DNA from: Kudoa neothunni
Lineage: Eukaryota > Cnidaria
Length of the DNA stretch: 64,000 bases
Reading direction: 5' to 3'
Assembly: GCA_964304625.1 (NCBI GenBank)
Contig: OZ199839.1
Location: 2,232,001 to 2,296,000 of the forward strand
Below the pieces are notes generated by a model. That model was not told where the DNA came from, ran no database searches, and was given only the letters and a program-made list of their open reading frames with translations. A program made the translations under genes and the position numbers. The first letter of the stretch is position 1, and each line of letters begins with the position of its first letter. Shown piece by piece: positions 35,187 through 47,188 of this stretch.

Positions 35187-37372
35187 GCTTATCATGTGTA
35201 TCTTAACTGCTTTCTCTTATAAATCGAATACATTTTATGTGTAATTAATCACCTTATAATTGAAAAATATGAATATATAATTTTATAATGTTAAGATACA
35301 GCCAGATTCAATTTGCCCATTTTCATTAATACCTAGCTGCGCTGAAAATTTTTAATATTAAAACAGATATGAATTCATAATTAAAAATTGAATATTTCTA
35401 ATATAATATAAAAATTTGTATATTGTTATGAGTTCTAATTCGGAAAAGTAAAACACTTTTAAAATGAGTAATTCCTCGGTTAGTTTTGAATATAATTACT
35501 ATTTAGATTAAAATGAAATAAAGCTTTTCTTTTTATTTTATATGTAATACAATGCAAAATTATTACTGTCTTTAAACTTTAATGTCTTATGTTCATTTGA
35601 AATTCGAATGAACAAACGAAAAAATTGCATCACTGCGGGCTCTATTTTAAGTATTTTATCAAAAATTGATTGAAAATATTAAAGTTATTCTTATCTGTTT
35701 AGAGAAATAAAAAATAATTATAATGAATTATAACGTTGGAATGTTCATACCAATTTTCAAGTAATGTCATTTAAAACAGTTGAATATATCACGTTGTATA
35801 ATCGCATATATTTTCTATAGAGATTTTTGTTGAAATATTATTCGTCATAGTCTAAAAATATTAATTTGTATATTTAAAAAGTTGGCAAATTATTATTATT
35901 AAAATGTTATACATAAATTATTGGTATATATTATTTAATAATCATTATTGTCGTTATTTATAATTATATAGTATATCTATTCCAAGAATAAAATTATATA
36001 TACTAATACTCAATTATTTGTACGAAAATATTAATAGCTTCAGCTCCAAATATTTTTAGATTTGGAATAGTTTTGAAAATGAGAAGTGGACATCAAATGT
36101 TTGCGCGCGCAGCAATATTTTTCCAATGAATTTTAAACACATCGTGAATTTTTATACGTGGTTAAGATACAAACGAAAAGGATTTTAATTTAATTTCCAT
36201 ATTTTCGTGTAATTTGATGGTAATGGCTCATAAATTTTTTGTTTTGAGAATTTTAACTTTTTAAAATGTTATAAATAATTATTTCACGTAATATGTTATC
36301 TTCAGAGGGAAAATAAAAAATTTGGGAATGAAGGGATTGATTGAAGTTTCTTTAGTAAATCGTTAGAAGAAATATACATTAACCAATATAAGATTTCAAT
36401 AAGTGAAAAACGCAACTATTTAGGTAATTTTACTATTTAATAAAAAACTCTAAAAATAATATTGAAAAATGAATCCCCATCTATAGAGAAATATTATCAA
36501 AAATACTAACTACACAAAAATTTTCATTTTTTGATTAATTATTTAAAAAATATAAAATTCTGGTGTTTTTTAAAATATTTGTTAGCAAATTTAAGTTAAA
36601 ATTCCTTTTATATATTTTGAGTAGCTTGAGGTGTTTATAACTCGCGAATCGTATTAAACTTAAATCAAAATCGTATTGATCTAATAAATGCATACTATTT
36701 TAAGATTGATTCGATTTTAGACAGAGACTGTTTTTCTACGAATTAAGAGCACCTTTTGCAATGTTTTTTCTTAGTATGGTGATTTTATAATTATATGCCG
36801 CTGACATCTATGAAATATAATAATTATAATATTTTTGATAAATATAAAAAGTAATATTTTATGCAATTATTAAATCCTACTAAAAATATGATGCGCATTT
36901 ATCGACTTAATACTAACAAATAATAAATCTTATAGTAAACGGTCGATAAGAATATTTTATAACTCTGAAATATTTATTATAAATATGGCTTTAAATTACA
37001 TATTTAAAAACCGAATCCGTACAAAGTATCAGACAAATTTTAGCATATCGATAAAGACGTAAAGTGTCAAATATTTATTTTGAGCAAACAAACAAACCAA
37101 CTAAGCTTAGAATTAATTTCAAATATGTCATTTATTGAAGAAAGAAGGACAATACAATAAAAAACTAAATTAAACTATTTCAAATAGAAAAGTACATATA
37201 TAACAACGTGCCCTAAGAAGACGATTTGATTATTCTCGCAATTTGATTAGCCAACTCCAACAATCTACATTGGTATTGCAGCCACAATCCTTAAGTATGA
37301 AGATGAATATGAATATGAGTGTGATAAATAAAATTAAGTAGAATTGGCATCTTACCTAAGTTAGTATTTTTT
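35187..37372. other. AT-rich gap, no gene seen
   Basis: Very AT-rich with short A/T runs and no coding signal. TGCGCGCGCAG near 36102 is the only GC-rich island. An 80-base open segment at 37209-37290 on the minus strand (reading LELANQIARIIKSSS) could be an alternative last exon of the gene that follows. Confidence 0.35.
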
Positions 37373-37949
37373 TCACAGATCACAACCACTGTTGCCTCCC
37401 CACTGAATATAATCATCTAAATCGGAAAATTTTTTTAAAACAAACAACCATTGATCCTAATACAAGTGCAAAAATATACTTACATCAACATCTCGTAGGA
37501 ATATTAATGAATATTCATGATCTCCATAACCTATTCGATCTGCCTAAACAAGTTAAAATATTAACCAATACTAAGAAGAATCATATACAAAATCTCCTAA
37601 TGCAGTTATCCCCCGTAAATGGGCCACATTTTCTGATGTGAATGCATTTGGTTTTTGTGCTAAATTAGTTTGTCATTTGTTTTAATTTTTTACTGGACAA
37701 TTGTTCAATTAACCTTGAAAAATGGCGCATCCTTCAGAATTCAAACAAAAAATCCCCCTTGTCCCTGGCACGCTAAACAATCACTATAGCAAGAATACCA
37801 TAATGAAAGGTTTCTAACGTTGACAACAGTTGTTCCGCGAATTGTTTAGTTTTCTGAATTAAGTGTTTATAAATTTTTTTACAAAAAAGACTAATTGTAG
37901 AATTCACTTCAGGCTTGTTGAAAACCTTTGGAATCGGTGCGTTTTTCAT
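37373..37949 (-). CDS. Roadblock/LC7-like small protein, possibly Ragulator subunit LAMTOR5
   Basis: Five exons (37819-37949, 37714-37772, 37589-37659, 37484-37543, 37373-37456) join in phase to 134 residues; one intron is only 27 nt. The order of elements fits the roadblock fold of LAMTOR5 (HBXIP): a helix FAEQLLSTVP, a strand with turn GIFCLNSEGCAIF (compare GVLCTDSQGLNL), a helix VAHLRGITALGDFADRI, a strand YSLIFLRDVD and a strand QWLFVLKK. LAMTOR5 is part of the lysosomal Ragulator complex that recruits mTORC1. LAMTOR4 or another roadblock protein is possible, and the assignment rests on pattern only. The N-terminus is about 40 residues longer than the short human form, so the true start may lie inside exon 1. 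An alternative end using a segment near 37210-37290 also keeps phase. Confidence 0.5.
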
Positions 37950-37957
37950 GTGTATTC

Positions 37958-37970
37958 AGTGCATGCGCGA
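37958..37970. promoter_or_regulatory. NRF1-like palindrome at the start of the LAMTOR5-like gene
   Basis: AGTGCATGCGCGA lies 9 bp upstream of the presumed ATG at 37949 and 13 bp from the end of the next TTAA element. Confidence 0.45.
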
Positions 37971-37982
37971 AATATATTTGGT

Positions 37983-38746
37983 TTAATCTTCTAACTAGTT
38001 GAAAAATTTACGCCCTCCAAATAAAAGTCAGCATCGATTGAAAAAATACGTGCAAATTTTGAATAAATTATTAAAATTAATTTCTTTGTACACAGGCTCA
38101 CACATTTATTTTGTTATGTTTCTTTGGAATTAATATTTAATTCAAGTTTTGAATAGCTTCCAATTAACTTACCTTATTCTAAACAACGCGAAGCAATGTT
38201 TCGAAGAAAAACACAGAATGCTGGCTAAAAGTGATTATTTCATAAAATAGATATCACATATGTTTTTAAACGCTTTTTACAACACAAAACTAAGAAAATT
38301 AATTAGAATTTGGCATATTTTGAATAAGTAGCACAAGAATTATCAGAATATGAGACATTATCACTGTATATAGGAGGAAATCATATGCTTATATTAGCAA
38401 TGCGCATGCGGGTAGCTATCATCTGCATACTTGTTGTTTATTTATTCAATATTTAATCTATAGAATTTTCTTAAATTTTCAAAAATTTCTCATATCGATA
38501 TTTTAAATAATTCTATGAAAGAAAAGTGCGAGGTGGATTTCTAGCCCAATTATATTTTAGGAATATTTGTACATTAATTTTGTTGATAAATTTTTAAAAT
38601 AAAAATTATTATTTATTTTCCTGAGAGCCTTCGAAAGGAGAGAATATTACTAAAACTGGATAGAAACTATGTTCCAATAATACGATATATTTTTTTTTCA
38701 AATTCATTTGGGGTAGAATTCTACCATATTAAACTTAGAGGGTTAA
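37983..38746. mobile_element. piggyBac-like MITE, 0.76 kb, same subfamily as 40634-41623
   Basis: The left end is TTAATCTTCTAACTAG with, further in, AAATTTACGCCCTCCAAATA. The right end, reverse-complemented, is TTAACCCTCTAAG with TCTACCCCAAATGAATTTG inside. Both ends match those of 40634-41623 in swapped orientation. It carries a TGCGCATGCGGG motif at 38401. Confidence 0.8.
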
Positions 38747-39663
38747 AGAGCAATATTATTATTGCTCTTTATTATGGGAATTAGAAATAAAAATTTTGTT
38801 AGACACATTCATTTCTGGTTCATTACAATGTCACCTTTGGGATTATATCCAAGGTGATGATCCTAATTCTTAAAAAATATTCTATATTATAAATAAAATA
38901 TTTAAATTTTTATAATCCTTGAAAGATCAATGATCCTTTCGAATAAAGTGAAAACCTGGTCAGCGGTTTTTCGAACACGTGAACCTGAGTATAAAACTGT
39001 CGAGATTTTTGAATCGAAGTGGTCATAAAAAATTCCGAAATTTAAGCATCAAAGGTTAACTTTACTTATTTTTTAATCATAAATTGTAACATTATCTTGT
39101 TGAAAATAATTTTATAATAACTATAAGATTGTATTTAATTATCTACAAACATTTATATAATTTTATTCGTAGTATTGATATATTTCTTGTATTTTGAATA
39201 ATTGTTAATCTTCTTATTATATAAAAATATTATTAGAAAGGAAATTTAAATTTTTTTGATTCAAAGTTTCAATAGGCTAATATGCATCATTTACATGAGC
39301 ATATTAAAAATCGACCCTTTTCTAACATAAGATATTCATAAATATTTCCTAATAAATGTTATGTTATTTCAACATTATATTACACAAAAAATTTCAAAAG
39401 TTTAGCCTTTACAGCAAACTAAATACATTTCCATTCCAACCAATACATCAATAAATCATCAATAACTACGGAAATTAATTGAAAATCAAAACGTTAGAAC
39501 TGGTTGTCGGTAAGAATTCAAAATTACTATATTTTTCCGATAATAAAATGCAATAACAACAAATCTCAGCGAAGAAATACACATTAAGTGAGTCAACTAA
39601 TGAAAGTGGTGTATTGATCACACAGTTGTAAATTATAGATAATGGAACAACACCAAAGAACAT

Positions 39664-40071
39664 TTAAAGCGATTTAAGCATATTAGTAAGTTCGCCAGTA
39701 TCGTAAAGTTTGAACAAACTGTCACATCCTCCAATGTGACGTTTGTTAATGAAAATATTCGGAACGGTATTTTGATTAGTTTTCTCTTTGAGAATAGCTT
39801 GAATTTGATTTCCATTCTCTTCGATAATCATACAAAAAACGTAAAAAACGTTAAAATGACCAATTACCCATGTTGTCTAATTCGAAGGCAATGTATTTAG
39901 GATAAAGGTCATTCAACAGATTTTTCGCCTAGCCCCAAATTCTCATATAAATTAAATCTTTCATTGGTTGGATACCTTAACACAATATGGGCAGTAGGTT
40001 TTAGAGAATACAACAACATTGTTAGTATCGATAACTTTGTTGATAGCATCCAAAGAAGCATTCAACTCCAT
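39664..40071 (-). CDS. GLRX: Dithiol glutaredoxin
   Basis: This small cytosolic thiol-disulfide oxidoreductase is reduced by glutathione and acts on protein-glutathione mixed disulfides and ribonucleotide reductase. Three exons (39976-40071, 39868-39928, 39664-39818) join in phase to 103 residues, the usual size for a single-domain glutaredoxin. The active site reads KTYCPYC (C27 and C30), followed by the TVPNIFINKRHIGGCDSL block, which holds the cis-Pro and glutathione-binding GG-D motif. The CPYC form identifies a classical dithiol class I enzyme rather than a CGFS monothiol one. There is no presequence, so a cytosolic location is likely. Introns are 47 and 49 nt. The upstream region is occupied by two transposons, the nearer about 290 bp from the ATG. 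Confidence 0.97.
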
Positions 40072-40361
40072 GTTAAACTTATATTTAGGACTGCAGACAC
40101 ACTCTGTTTGTGATTGATTGAATTTAAATAAATCTATAGTAAATTAAATACTTGACACTATGTATTTTAAGTATTCAACAAACATTAGTTTGTTTACACC
40201 ACAAAATATACGATCACGTCAGGGGACTAAAAATTCAGCACCAGATAGCCGTGCGTCATTCGATCATATTAAACTTAATCCTCTTATCGAATAACATCTT
40301 ATTCCCTACTTAGATGTAATCCAATTTTATCAGATGATTATCTCCTAATTTTTTTATAATA

Positions 40362-40593
40362 CAGTGACTGATGGGTAATACTTAATCTATTCGGGATCGG
40401 AGAAAAGTGCGGTGCGAATTAGCCAGCAATGCATTTAGATTACAATCTTTTATTTAATTATTGACTAAAAATTATTTTTCAGGTGTAAAAATTCAACTAC
40501 ATTAAGTTTATAAATGCATACATGAGTGATGTGTTCAACAAATCGTAAATCCTATAGGAAAAAGCAAAAGTGCGTATTAACCGTCACCCACTG
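40362..40593. mobile_element. TA-flanked MITE, 232 bp (internally deleted derivative)
   Basis: It starts CAGTGACTGATGGGTAATAC and, reverse-complemented, ends CAGTGGGTGACGGTTAATAC, with TA on both sides: the ends and target site of a Tc1/mariner-type element. Its left 90 bases match the right end of the 1.03-kb element at 47189-48222, including AGCCAGCAATG, and its right end matches the other end of that element. Confidence 0.85.
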
Positions 40594-40633
40594 TATTCAA
40601 ATAATTTGTAAGTACGGTGTAATCAGCTCTTGT

Positions 40634-41623
40634 TTAACCTTCGAAGTAGAATGGGGTAGATTTCTACCCCAAATGAATTTTGCCAACGATATTATAGCGT
40701 ATTAATGGAACATAAGTCCTCTTCAATTTTTTAATCTTTCATCTTTATACAAGCTTTCAGAAAAAATGAATTGAAATTTTTTTTGCAATATACCAAAAAA
40801 GTTAATGTAAAAATACCTTCCAAATAAAATTGGGGTCGAAATCTACCCCACATTTTTCTTTCATAAAACTATTTAAAATATTCATAAATATCATTTTAAC
40901 AAATTTACCGAAATTCTATCGATTAAATAATGAATAAATAACGAAACACCATACATGCGATGTCAGACCGCATGCGCGAAATCGGTATAAGCATGCCAGC
41001 CTCTCCTGAATACAACGATAGCTCCTTATTCTCTCATTATTCTTAAACCAGCTATTCAACATATGGTGGCTCTTCCTCAGGTTGTTTAGTTCTACATCGT
41101 AGAGAGCATCCAAAAATATATGTGACAACTGTTAATCAATATTCTTAGTTTCGTATTGTAGTGAGCATTCAAAAATACATATGATATGATTGTTCAACAG
41201 TATGACAATCTTTGTGTTTTAGGAAGTGTTTAAAAACATATTTGATAACTTTTTCTGCGAAATAGACACTGTTTGTCATTATTAGTTGTTTTTCTGCGTA
41301 GTTTAAAATAGGATAAATTAATTGGTAATTATTAAGAAACTTGAATTAAATATTAGAATTAAAAAACCGCACAAATACACCTGTAAATACAATCGTACTT
41401 CAATCCGAAGAAACGTAACAATATAATCATATGCGCATGCGTATGTGAAATATAACTTTAATAATTGGTCATTTATTCAAAATTTACTGGATGATTATTC
41501 CTCATATTTTTTCAGTCAATGCTAACTTTTATTTGAAACAATTTTATCAGATAAAAAGTGGTGTTGATTTATACCCACTTTTTATTTGGAGGGTGTAAAT
41601 TTTCCAGCCACTTAGAAAGTTAA
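40634..41623. mobile_element. piggyBac-like MITE, 0.99 kb
   Basis: The left end is TTAACCTTCGAAGTAG, then GGGGTAGATTTCTACCCC. The right end, reverse-complemented, is TTAACTTTCTAAGTGG with TTTACACCCTCCAAATA inside. Both TTAA are intact. A second internal GGGGTCGAAATCTACCCC occurs at 40825. It has NRF1-like motifs at 40968 and 41431. Confidence 0.85.
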
Positions 41624-41889
41624 CTTATGAAGGAACAATTTATTGGATGATACCAAATTACATAAGATGTACCTATATGCCTTCTTAAAAATATTATAAT
41701 TTTTGTCGAAATAATTTTAATGTTATTTTGGAACTCATATTTATTCCATTTTCTGATTTAATGAAAATGAATTTCAGTCGGCTAAAGTGTTCATATCGAC
41801 GACATATTAATATTTAGAAAAACGATCTAGATAAAAACATAAAAATTATTTAGGTACTTTAAATATTACGAAAAATTTGTATGTCGGTT

Positions 41890-41944
41890 AATGCATGACG
41901 AGCCAGATAGAGATAATTGGCGGGCCGTAGGTTGCCGAGCCCTG
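41890..41944. mobile_element. hAT-type terminus, unpaired
   Basis: Reverse-complemented it reads CAGGGCTCGGCAACCTACGG then CCCGCCAATTATC, typical of hAT ends (CAGGG, then a CAACCT-CGGCCCG stretch). No partner end was found, so it is a solo or truncated copy. Confidence 0.5.
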
Positions 41945-43698
41945 TTATACATAAAATAAAGTTTATTTGATGGAATTTATAATCTAGGTGTTTTTATTCG
42001 TAAGCATATTATTCGAATATGAATTACATAAACTAGTCCATTGAAGACTGAAATTTAGGATTTCATGAATAAACCCTCTTAATAAATTGATCAATTGTTT
42101 TAATAACAAAATCGTAACAAGATCACCATATTTCTTATAGTATTAACCTTCTATTTGTTTAGAATCATTTTTAATAATTTTAGAACAACTTAAAATGTCA
42201 ATACATAGGATTATTTTTTACCCAATTCTATGAATGCCATCTAATTAATCCCTGACTGGTAACTTTGTGTCCTAGGCGCAGAAGTTTACCTAAATCTGGT
42301 GGGCTAAAAAGGTACCTATTGAGGATCAATAGATCAAATTTATCATTATATGCTGTTTGAATCTAATGCATTAGGAGTTAAAATGACCTTATGTGAAAGC
42401 TAAAAATCAAGTACAATAAACTATAAACGCATATTCAGTCACATATAAGAAAAAAATCTTATACTTTGATCAATATCTTTATTCTTGTAGTTTGAACATA
42501 ATAAAAATATGCAATATCAATAATTATTTCTTAGTACTCTAATTTTTAGTAATGTTAGTGAAATAATGTCGCATATTCATCTAGCTAGAAAAATATACGC
42601 TAATATAATAAAATATGAGTATTAAAGACAGAGATTCAAGTTACGTGACTTCAAATAAGAAATTCACGCACATATTCCTATTTATGCAAATAATCTCGAA
42701 AAAGTTCCAGCTAATCTTCATTTCCCACCTACAGGGAAACTCTAAATACGATACATATTGCTTTTAAAGTATGTTGTCACAACAAAATATTGAAACATTA
42801 CAAATTAAAGAACATTTATATCCACATAATTAAAATATACACAAAATGATTGTATAATAAAAATTGTTTATCTATCATTCCTACTTGGTAACACAAACAT
42901 ACACAATATACAGACACTCATTTTATGCAGAAATAGTAGATGAACTATTCTTATTTTCGCTCACATGTTCATTCAAATTGGTCTCAAGCGGACCACGAAA
43001 AATCGGTCAGCCGTTCTAATCGGTTCAGAGTCACACTAAGGATTTCATCAATATTATCACAAACTTTAATTTTATTAAAAACCACCCGAAAAATTCGTAT
43101 TCCAAGTATTATTGTATTGAAAATATTATTAAAGAGAAAATGGAAAAAGGATTAAAATCAGAATAATTTCCACATTAAATATGTAATATATGTATAATTA
43201 CCGTTATATTGCTTTTTTGTACATTGGTTGCCTAATATCGTATTGGACCTTACTGAATATTACATAATACACAACAATCCATGTCACGATAAATATATAA
43301 TCGAATATCTTTGCTATGGTAGCGAACAGGAAATTCACGAAATCACTCAAGCAAATATATATGTTATCGACGAAGTGTTATAATCAAGCTTAATGATTTT
43401 TATTTGAATTAGCCTATTATTTAAATACAAATGAAAATCGGCATTAATTGATATTTTAAGGGGGAAATAAAGGGGGTAGAAGTGAGTTGAATAATTGCAA
43501 TCAAAATATAAATTAAAAAATTGACGTATACGAGAAAGCTAGCAAAGATTCAAATGAAATAGTAAGGCGTTTTCATTAATATATTGACTATTAAAACAAC
43601 GTGGTTACCTATATCTAAAGGAATTATGCAGATAATCTGGGAGGATTAGCTTCATTTTGTTGTAGAACGGGCGTATTGCTTATTGATAGATTGGACTG
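41945..43698. other. AT-rich gap, possible transposon tail
   Basis: No gene is seen. Near 42985-43035 a GC-richer stretch reading AAATCGGTCAGCCGTTCTAA resembles segments found in the tails of arthropod Helitron and LINE copies. A 71-codon frame over it looks accidental. Confidence 0.3.
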
Positions 43699-45520
43699 AT
43701 GGTAGAACAAATTATAGCTAATAGAAAGGCACCAGTTAGTTACTCACCTCTTGTTGTAATTTGAAAATTATAATGTTGTGCTATCGCTGAAATTGGTAAT
43801 TAGTTAAGCGATGATTTTGAGGGTTTTCAACCTGAGCAATTTCCATTACCGGAGCCAAGCCGTGGCCATTTGGAACGTGTTCTTATTCCTCAAGGAATGA
43901 TTGTTGAACAGTAATGTCAATGGTTTTACCTACTATTTATTACATTATTATTATAATTATATTTGATGTACTTCAACTCAAGGACTGAGCGAGTAATGCG
44001 TCAATTTTATGAGGAATGGGATGGTCGCCCAATGCTATTGGTTATGGTTATGAATGGAGCTGTTAGATTTGGCGAGCTTGTTATCAGGACTCTCAACAAA
44101 ATCTCTTACCTATCAAGTGAGACCTTTCATTTTTTATGATATTTGGGTTTTATAAAAGCGGAAATATTATTTGCTATGTTCAGAAAGCGAAAAATCCTAT
44201 CAAATCGCCTATTTACAATGTATAAACTACTCGGTAATTTTTTACGAAACAACAGCGTTATAAACTCTTGTTGATATATCTCTCCCTACTTAATTCATGT
44301 TTGAATAATCCGAGTAATGATTAAGAATAATTATCATATACACAGCTTAGCTCGTTTAAGATGGGTTAATGCAAAGATTTCAACATTTTGGAATGAATTT
44401 TTCAACATTTCGGCTCAGATCGGGGGAAACCGACAACAATCTTTAAATAAAAATATCATAAAAATTATTGTAAAGCTACGATATTGTTTATAGAAATATA
44501 ATTAGTCGTGTATAACTGTATTTTACATTTGTAATACAATTACAATAACTATTGGTTAGATTTTGAGAGAATTAAAATTATTCCCGAATTAATTTTAACT
44601 CAATACTTAGGATTTTGTTTTTAAATTTTTAATCTTAGATATTATGTTTTATGATGGTTTTTGGTTCATTTTTAACACCCTAGTTGTAAATTCCAATGAG
44701 ACAATCCATATTGTGTTATTTCAAACTATTATCGAAATAAAACGAACTCGCATTTTGTTTGTTTGAATATGTTTTATATTATCTCAACTAAAATAATCAT
44801 AGACTAGCCGAATTATACTTTATGATTAGAATATTCGTGTGTTAAATAGTCTGATCAAATTTAAATCTCTAAGGAAACTCTCCCCTTTTTTTAAAATAAA
44901 TGTGAAAATCCAATTGATGATAAAGGGGGAAGTGATGTGTCGCCTCAAAATCTACTTGCCTGACTCATTACTCACCACATATCTAGGGTGATAAGCAGCT
45001 CAGTAGTGAGAAGAAACAAATTATTGTGCCTTCAACGTTTCCCTCGGTAGCTGGAAAAGTAATAATGGTTATGTGATATGAACCAAATAAAATGTGTTAA
45101 TAATAGCATGTTGTCTTTGTGGAAGTAATCCAGAAATTAGTGTTTGTTTGATCATGTGTTTGAAGGATATCGTTGACACCGGTGTTTCCATGTGTAGATT
45201 GTTATCATGGGCTCAGTCGAATGAGGCATTGTCAGCTAAATGCTTAACGTAATTACACTCTCTCTCTCTCTCATAACACCCATTTCTGTTCATCTATCTG
45301 CTTGTTTATTTAATTTTTTGATTGTTAGGATGACCACCAAAAGGACTACTCGCAGCAATGGATACGTTCCTGACTGTAATGTGTTTCTGCATTAATTCTA
45401 ATATTAATTCGGTTTGTAGATAGCTGTTTTGAAGTTTACGATCATTGGATAGTTGGATTTGGATTGGTATATTATCTCCGATTGATTGAAAAGGATAACC
45501 CATTTTTAGGATTACAATAA
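43699..45520 (+). CDS. HPRT1: Hypoxanthine-guanine phosphoribosyltransferase
   Basis: This purine salvage enzyme makes IMP and GMP from bases and PRPP. Firm exons are 43699-43755, 43804-43910, 43983-44116, a middle exon near 45170-45248, 45329-45375 and 45420-45520, plus one or two exons around 44990-45070 that I could not fix. The N-terminal part reads VLSDDFEGFQPEQF, then LERVLIPQGMIVEQTERV, close to human ISDDEPGYDL and LERVFIPHGLIMDRTERL. The PRPP loop is DIVDTG. The C-terminal lobe reads TTKRTTRSNGYVPD (human VKRTPRSVGYKPD) and FEVYDHWIVGFGLVYY (human FEIPDKFVVGYALDYN). The Asp of ALDYN is V here and the Glu before DIVDTG is not evident. It converges with the PAAT-like gene, with 206 bp between the stops. 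Confidence 0.85.
45258..45272. repeat. CT microsatellite in an HPRT intron
   Basis: About seven CT units, just after the donor at 45249. Confidence 0.9.
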
Positions 45521-45726
45521 TCATTTCCGCCATTTTGATGTATATTTTTAACTCTCTCAATCCAACAATTGTTTCGAACTTAATAATATCATAATACACA
45601 CACGCTAACTAATCTTATTTTAGAATGTTTATGTGCTCTCAGATAAAGGGAAGACAGAATTATAAAAAATGCAAATATTTCGATATTCTAGCCGAACATA
45701 ATAGTGCTAGTTAGATATGAACATTA

Positions 45727-46672
45727 TTAGTTGTTTTGAGTTGTTTCCGTGTTGGTCATTTGTCGGTCCAATAATACATCTATTTTTCTTTCTAATGAAT
45801 CAAATCTTTGATCAATGTGCTCTTTGAGTTTTTGAATCTCTTTGTCGACATACGTTTTGAGATTTGATATTGGATCTATTCCTCATTTATCGGTGATTGC
45901 GAAATGACAAATACACTTTACCTTTATTGTTTTCAGGGGTGTGATTTTGTGATGTTAAGTTATGAGTTTTTTCGACCAAATTACGATCCATGGACGATTT
46001 TACATGGTCGGCAGAAAGGGTGGGTTCTGATCGGTTGTTGTCCCCCTCTACTAGATTGACTTCAATGGTCCATTCACTTATATACAAGCTGGTTTTATCA
46101 TGGGGAAGTCCTAAAAACTTTGTACGAATTCTTAAACAACCATAGAAAAATTGGTAACCTACTTTTACGTACATTGCTTTCCTGTCCGAAATTGATTTGA
46201 TTTCCGGTAGAAATATTTGATGCTCATATAGCGTAAAGCCTCTGTGATTAAAATTAGAAAACATTGGGTTGATTCTCGGTAAAAACCTAGGAGAATGAGC
46301 ATCTTCATCAATAATCGCATCTCCCTCACATGTTGTTAGGTATGATTTATCGATGTAGACTTCGACAAATCTAGATTCAGCCACAAGAAACCAACCCACA
46401 GGAGTCACATCACGGATCGAGTTTATCGATGGATGTAATTCAATTTTAAAAACGCAAGGTTCATCGATTATGGATTTTTTTAGTACAGCAGAGGAGTTAT
46501 ATGGTGGATTTAATAGTCTTAAGGAGTTGAAGTCGGTGTGATAGCGTTAAAACTACTTGAACTGAAAATTTTCATTCCCCACTGCAATTTGAATAAAATC
46601 GACGCTACTCTTTCCCTCACATTCGTTGACCCAGTTAGATTTCATGATTTTTTGGGGATCAATCTCTCTCAT
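45727..46672 (-). CDS. Unknown protein with C-terminal coiled coil, PAAT (C10orf88)-like at best
   Basis: Three exons (46557-46672, 45922-46517, 45727-45881) join in phase to 288 residues; introns are 39 and 40 nt. The middle looks like a beta-sandwich domain: GWFLVAESRFVEVYIDKSYL, then FTLYEHQIFLPEIKS and GYQFFYGCLRIRTKFLG. The tail is a coiled coil, IQKLKEHIDQRFDSLERKID. The layout of an EaR-mEVY-type strand, a sandwich fold and a coiled tail reminds me of the ATPase PAAT (C10orf88) family, a mitochondria-linked partner of ABC transporters. I hold this only loosely, and other sandwich-plus-coil proteins are possible. No signal peptide or membrane segment is seen. It converges with HPRT. Confidence 0.6.
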
Positions 46673-47188
46673 TGATATTCAAAGAAATAAAATCTATGCG
46701 AAAAATACAACTGAATTAAAAATTGCAAACTAATCAAATCGCGCATGCATGGGCTAAGATTTTGATATATCCTTGTTGTTAGGCCACTAGCTATTACAAC
46801 GGATGGGATTATCTATTAAAATAACGCTCATATCAAAATTTTAATTTCACAAATACATATAACAATAGCTGAACTATTATAAAATAAATTTGTTGACTTT
46901 TTACCCCTAAATTGGCGATTTATGCATGAATTAACTTGTAATATTCTTAAAGAATTTATATCTGTATTGTTTTTGAATATCACTGATGATAGGTAGTGTA
47001 ATTTTTAGAGGAATTTACAAAGAACGTTAACTTATTAAGAGAGTTATTGCGCATGCCTAAAAAGTTCTCTAAGGCGTTTCATTTTGTTTCTATCAATTCT
47101 ATTATATTTTCTTGATCAAATATAGTTGAAAAAAACAAGCAATAATATTTTGTAGTCAATACTTAAATAAAACATTGTAATCTAAACG
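46673..47188. other. Short gap upstream of the PAAT-like gene
   Basis: AT-rich. TCGCGCATGCATG at 46740 and TTGCGCATGCCT at 47047 are partial NRF1-like sites; the first is 68 bp upstream of the ATG at 46672. Confidence 0.35.

Noticed and set aside
42940-43155. A 71-codon frame
   Set aside because: It covers a transposon-tail-like segment and the protein has no recognisable features.
45306-45599. A 97-codon minus-strand frame
   Set aside because: It is the antisense of the last HPRT exons; the plus strand reads KRTTRSNGYVPD and FEVYDHWIVGFG, which are HPRT.
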